Source: Leisingera sp. SS27
GTDB lineage: Bacteria; Pseudomonadota; Alphaproteobacteria; Rhodobacterales; Rhodobacteraceae
Direction of reading: 5' to 3'
DNA length: 64,000 nt
Assembly: GCF_028368855.1 (NCBI RefSeq)
Contig: NZ_JAQNCY010000002.1
Coordinates: 357,165-421,164, forward strand
The position numbers and the translations under genes were made by a program. Position 1 is the stretch's first letter; every line of letters begins with the position of its first letter. Positions 63,203-64,000 of the stretch are shown piece after piece. Below the pieces are notes generated by a model. That model worked only from the letters and a program-made list of their open reading frames with translations. It did no database searches and had not been told where the DNA came from.

Positions 63203-63904
63203 TCAGGTTCGATCCGAACCACAACTTCGCCGTGAACGCAGTTCCCGTCCGGATTGGTGAACGGCACGGGCCGCCCGCCAACGTGGTTCAAATGTCGATT
63301 TGCGCAGCGATGCTTGAGCCGCATCTTCAAGTTCGACGCCAAGGTATCTGACAGTGCTGTCAACTTTTGTGTGTCCGAGCAGAAGTCGAACCGCTCTGAG
63401 GTTTCCGGTTTTCCGGTAAATCTCCGCTGCTTTGGTCCTACGCAGCGAATGAGTGCCGTATCCACTGGGTTCCAGCCCAATCGCGGCCACCCAATCCCTC
63501 ACAAGCCGGCCATATTGGCGCGTTGAGATATGCAGGCGGTCATGAAACCTGCTGGGAAACATGAAACGGCAGCCGAGCATCTCCGGTGACTTGATCCATG
63601 CGGCAATGGTATCCCGCGTGTTTTCAGAGAGTTCAAACTGAACGGGCCGCTTGGTTTTGCTCTGAATTACAGATACGCGTTCGCGAACGCGATCATCCCT
63701 CACCAGGTCGGCGACGGCCAGTTTTACCAGATCGCATCCGCGAAGCTTGCTATCAATTGCCACGTTGAACAGCGCAAGATCGCGCAGGTTGCCTGCGAGT
63801 TCGAGCCGCGCGCGGATCGCCCAGACCTGTTTTGGCAGCAATGGTCGTTTCTGTCCGATAATCCGGCCCTTGTTCCAGTGAGCTACTCCCCGAAAATCGG
63901 ACAC
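63203..63904 (-). CDS. Tyrosine-type recombinase/integrase, short form
   Basis: 233 residues. Catalytic residues of the family can be placed: Arg in DSKLRGCDLVKL, Lys in VIQSKTKRPV, HxxR in GTHSLRRTKA, His in LLGHTKVDSTVRYLG, with the nucleophile Tyr in the last. It lacks the SAM-like N-terminal domain of full integrases. Its 3' part (RWRAARAVHQSGRELRSRRS) is unusual and may be run-on. Associated with mobile DNA at the right edge of the accessory region. Confidence 0.85.
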   Translation of the reverse strand: MSDFRGVAHWNKGRIIGQKRPLLPKQVWAIRARLELAGNLRDLALFNVAIDSKLRGCDLVKLAVADLVRDDRVRERVSVIQSKTKRPVQFELSENTRDTIAAWIKSPEMLGCRFMFPSRFHDRLHISTRQYGRLVRDWVAAIGLEPSGYGTHSLRRTKAAEIYRKTGNLRAVRLLLGHTKVDSTVRYLGVELEDAAQASLRKSTFEPRWRAARAVHQSGRELRSRRSCGSDRT

Positions 63905-63958
63905 TGACGTAAGCTACAATTTGCTGTCTGTTGATCTTCGACGCAGAGGAGATCAGAG

Positions 63959-64000
63959 ATGTCGAAACGGAAGAACCATTCGCCTGAGTTCAAGGCCAAG
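63959..64000 (+). mobile_element. IS3-family transposase OrfA, first codons (cut by window end)
   Basis: Starting ATG at 63959, preceded by GAGGAGATCAG, the frame reads MSKRKNHSPEFKAK, the typical N-terminus of an IS3-family OrfA helix-turn-helix protein. Only 14 codons are present. The insertion-sequence left end is likely in 63905-63958, close to the integrase start. Confidence 0.75.

Overview
The window looks like the chromosome of a high-GC alphaproteobacterium of the order Rhodobacterales, most likely a marine Roseobacter-group member related to Leisingera, Phaeobacter or Ruegeria. The evidence is gene content and layout: an Aap amino-acid transporter, ATP12 next to an RluC-type synthase, adk joined to secY, DUF1127 and TIGR02466 proteins, and a quinohemoprotein amine dehydrogenase (qhp) cluster. 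This assignment rests on recognising protein families by eye, with no database search.

Layout. 1-4.2 kb: aapJQMP amino-acid ABC transporter, transcribed leftward and cut by the left edge. 4.4-7.2 kb: crcB, an rluC-type pseudouridine synthase, a HAD phosphatase and an ATP12 chaperone in one tightly overlapping operon. 7.4-11.6 kb: degP-type protease with rarA, then a DAHP synthase gene preceded by a leader peptide rich in Phe, Trp and Tyr and by a terminator, a classic attenuator layout. 11.7-14.1 kb: a chemoreceptor. 14.2-34.2 kb: the ribosomal protein supercluster, all on the minus strand but broken into four blocks: rplB-rpsS-rplV-rpsC-rplP; rpmC-rpsQ-rplN-rplX-rplE-rpsN-rpsH-rplF-rplR-rpsE-rpmD; rplO-secY-adk; rpsM-rpsK-rpoA-rplQ. 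The breaks hold unrelated genes (a BLUF photoreceptor; two DUF1127 proteins, a membrane protein and a structured RNA-like stretch; a desuccinylase-like enzyme, a PH-domain protein, a TIGR02466 protein and a DUF2145 pair), and several block ends carry strong terminators or promoter-like sequences.

34.5-41.8 kb: a LysR regulator divergent from dabB-dabA, a two-subunit inorganic carbon pump; then a MOSC protein coupled to a MarR-type regulator with four C-terminal cysteines, divergent from a secreted protein, with a repeated operator-like sequence between them. 42-53.7 kb: a complete qhp locus in the order G-A-D-C-B-F-E-R followed by an aldehyde dehydrogenase, with a second AraC regulator divergent from qhpG. 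These genes make, modify, export and mature a periplasmic amine dehydrogenase with a cysteine tryptophylquinone cofactor, and then oxidise the aldehyde product.

53.7-64 kb is accessory DNA: a serine-recombinase remnant ending in a tRNA-3'-end-like sequence, a Crp-family regulator, many small unrecognised proteins (two of them paralogues), a secreted seven-repeat cysteine protein, a DUF1611/amino-acid racemase pair, a cold-shock protein, a tyrosine integrase and the first codons of an IS3-type transposase at the right edge. No complete tRNA, rRNA gene or CRISPR array was seen.
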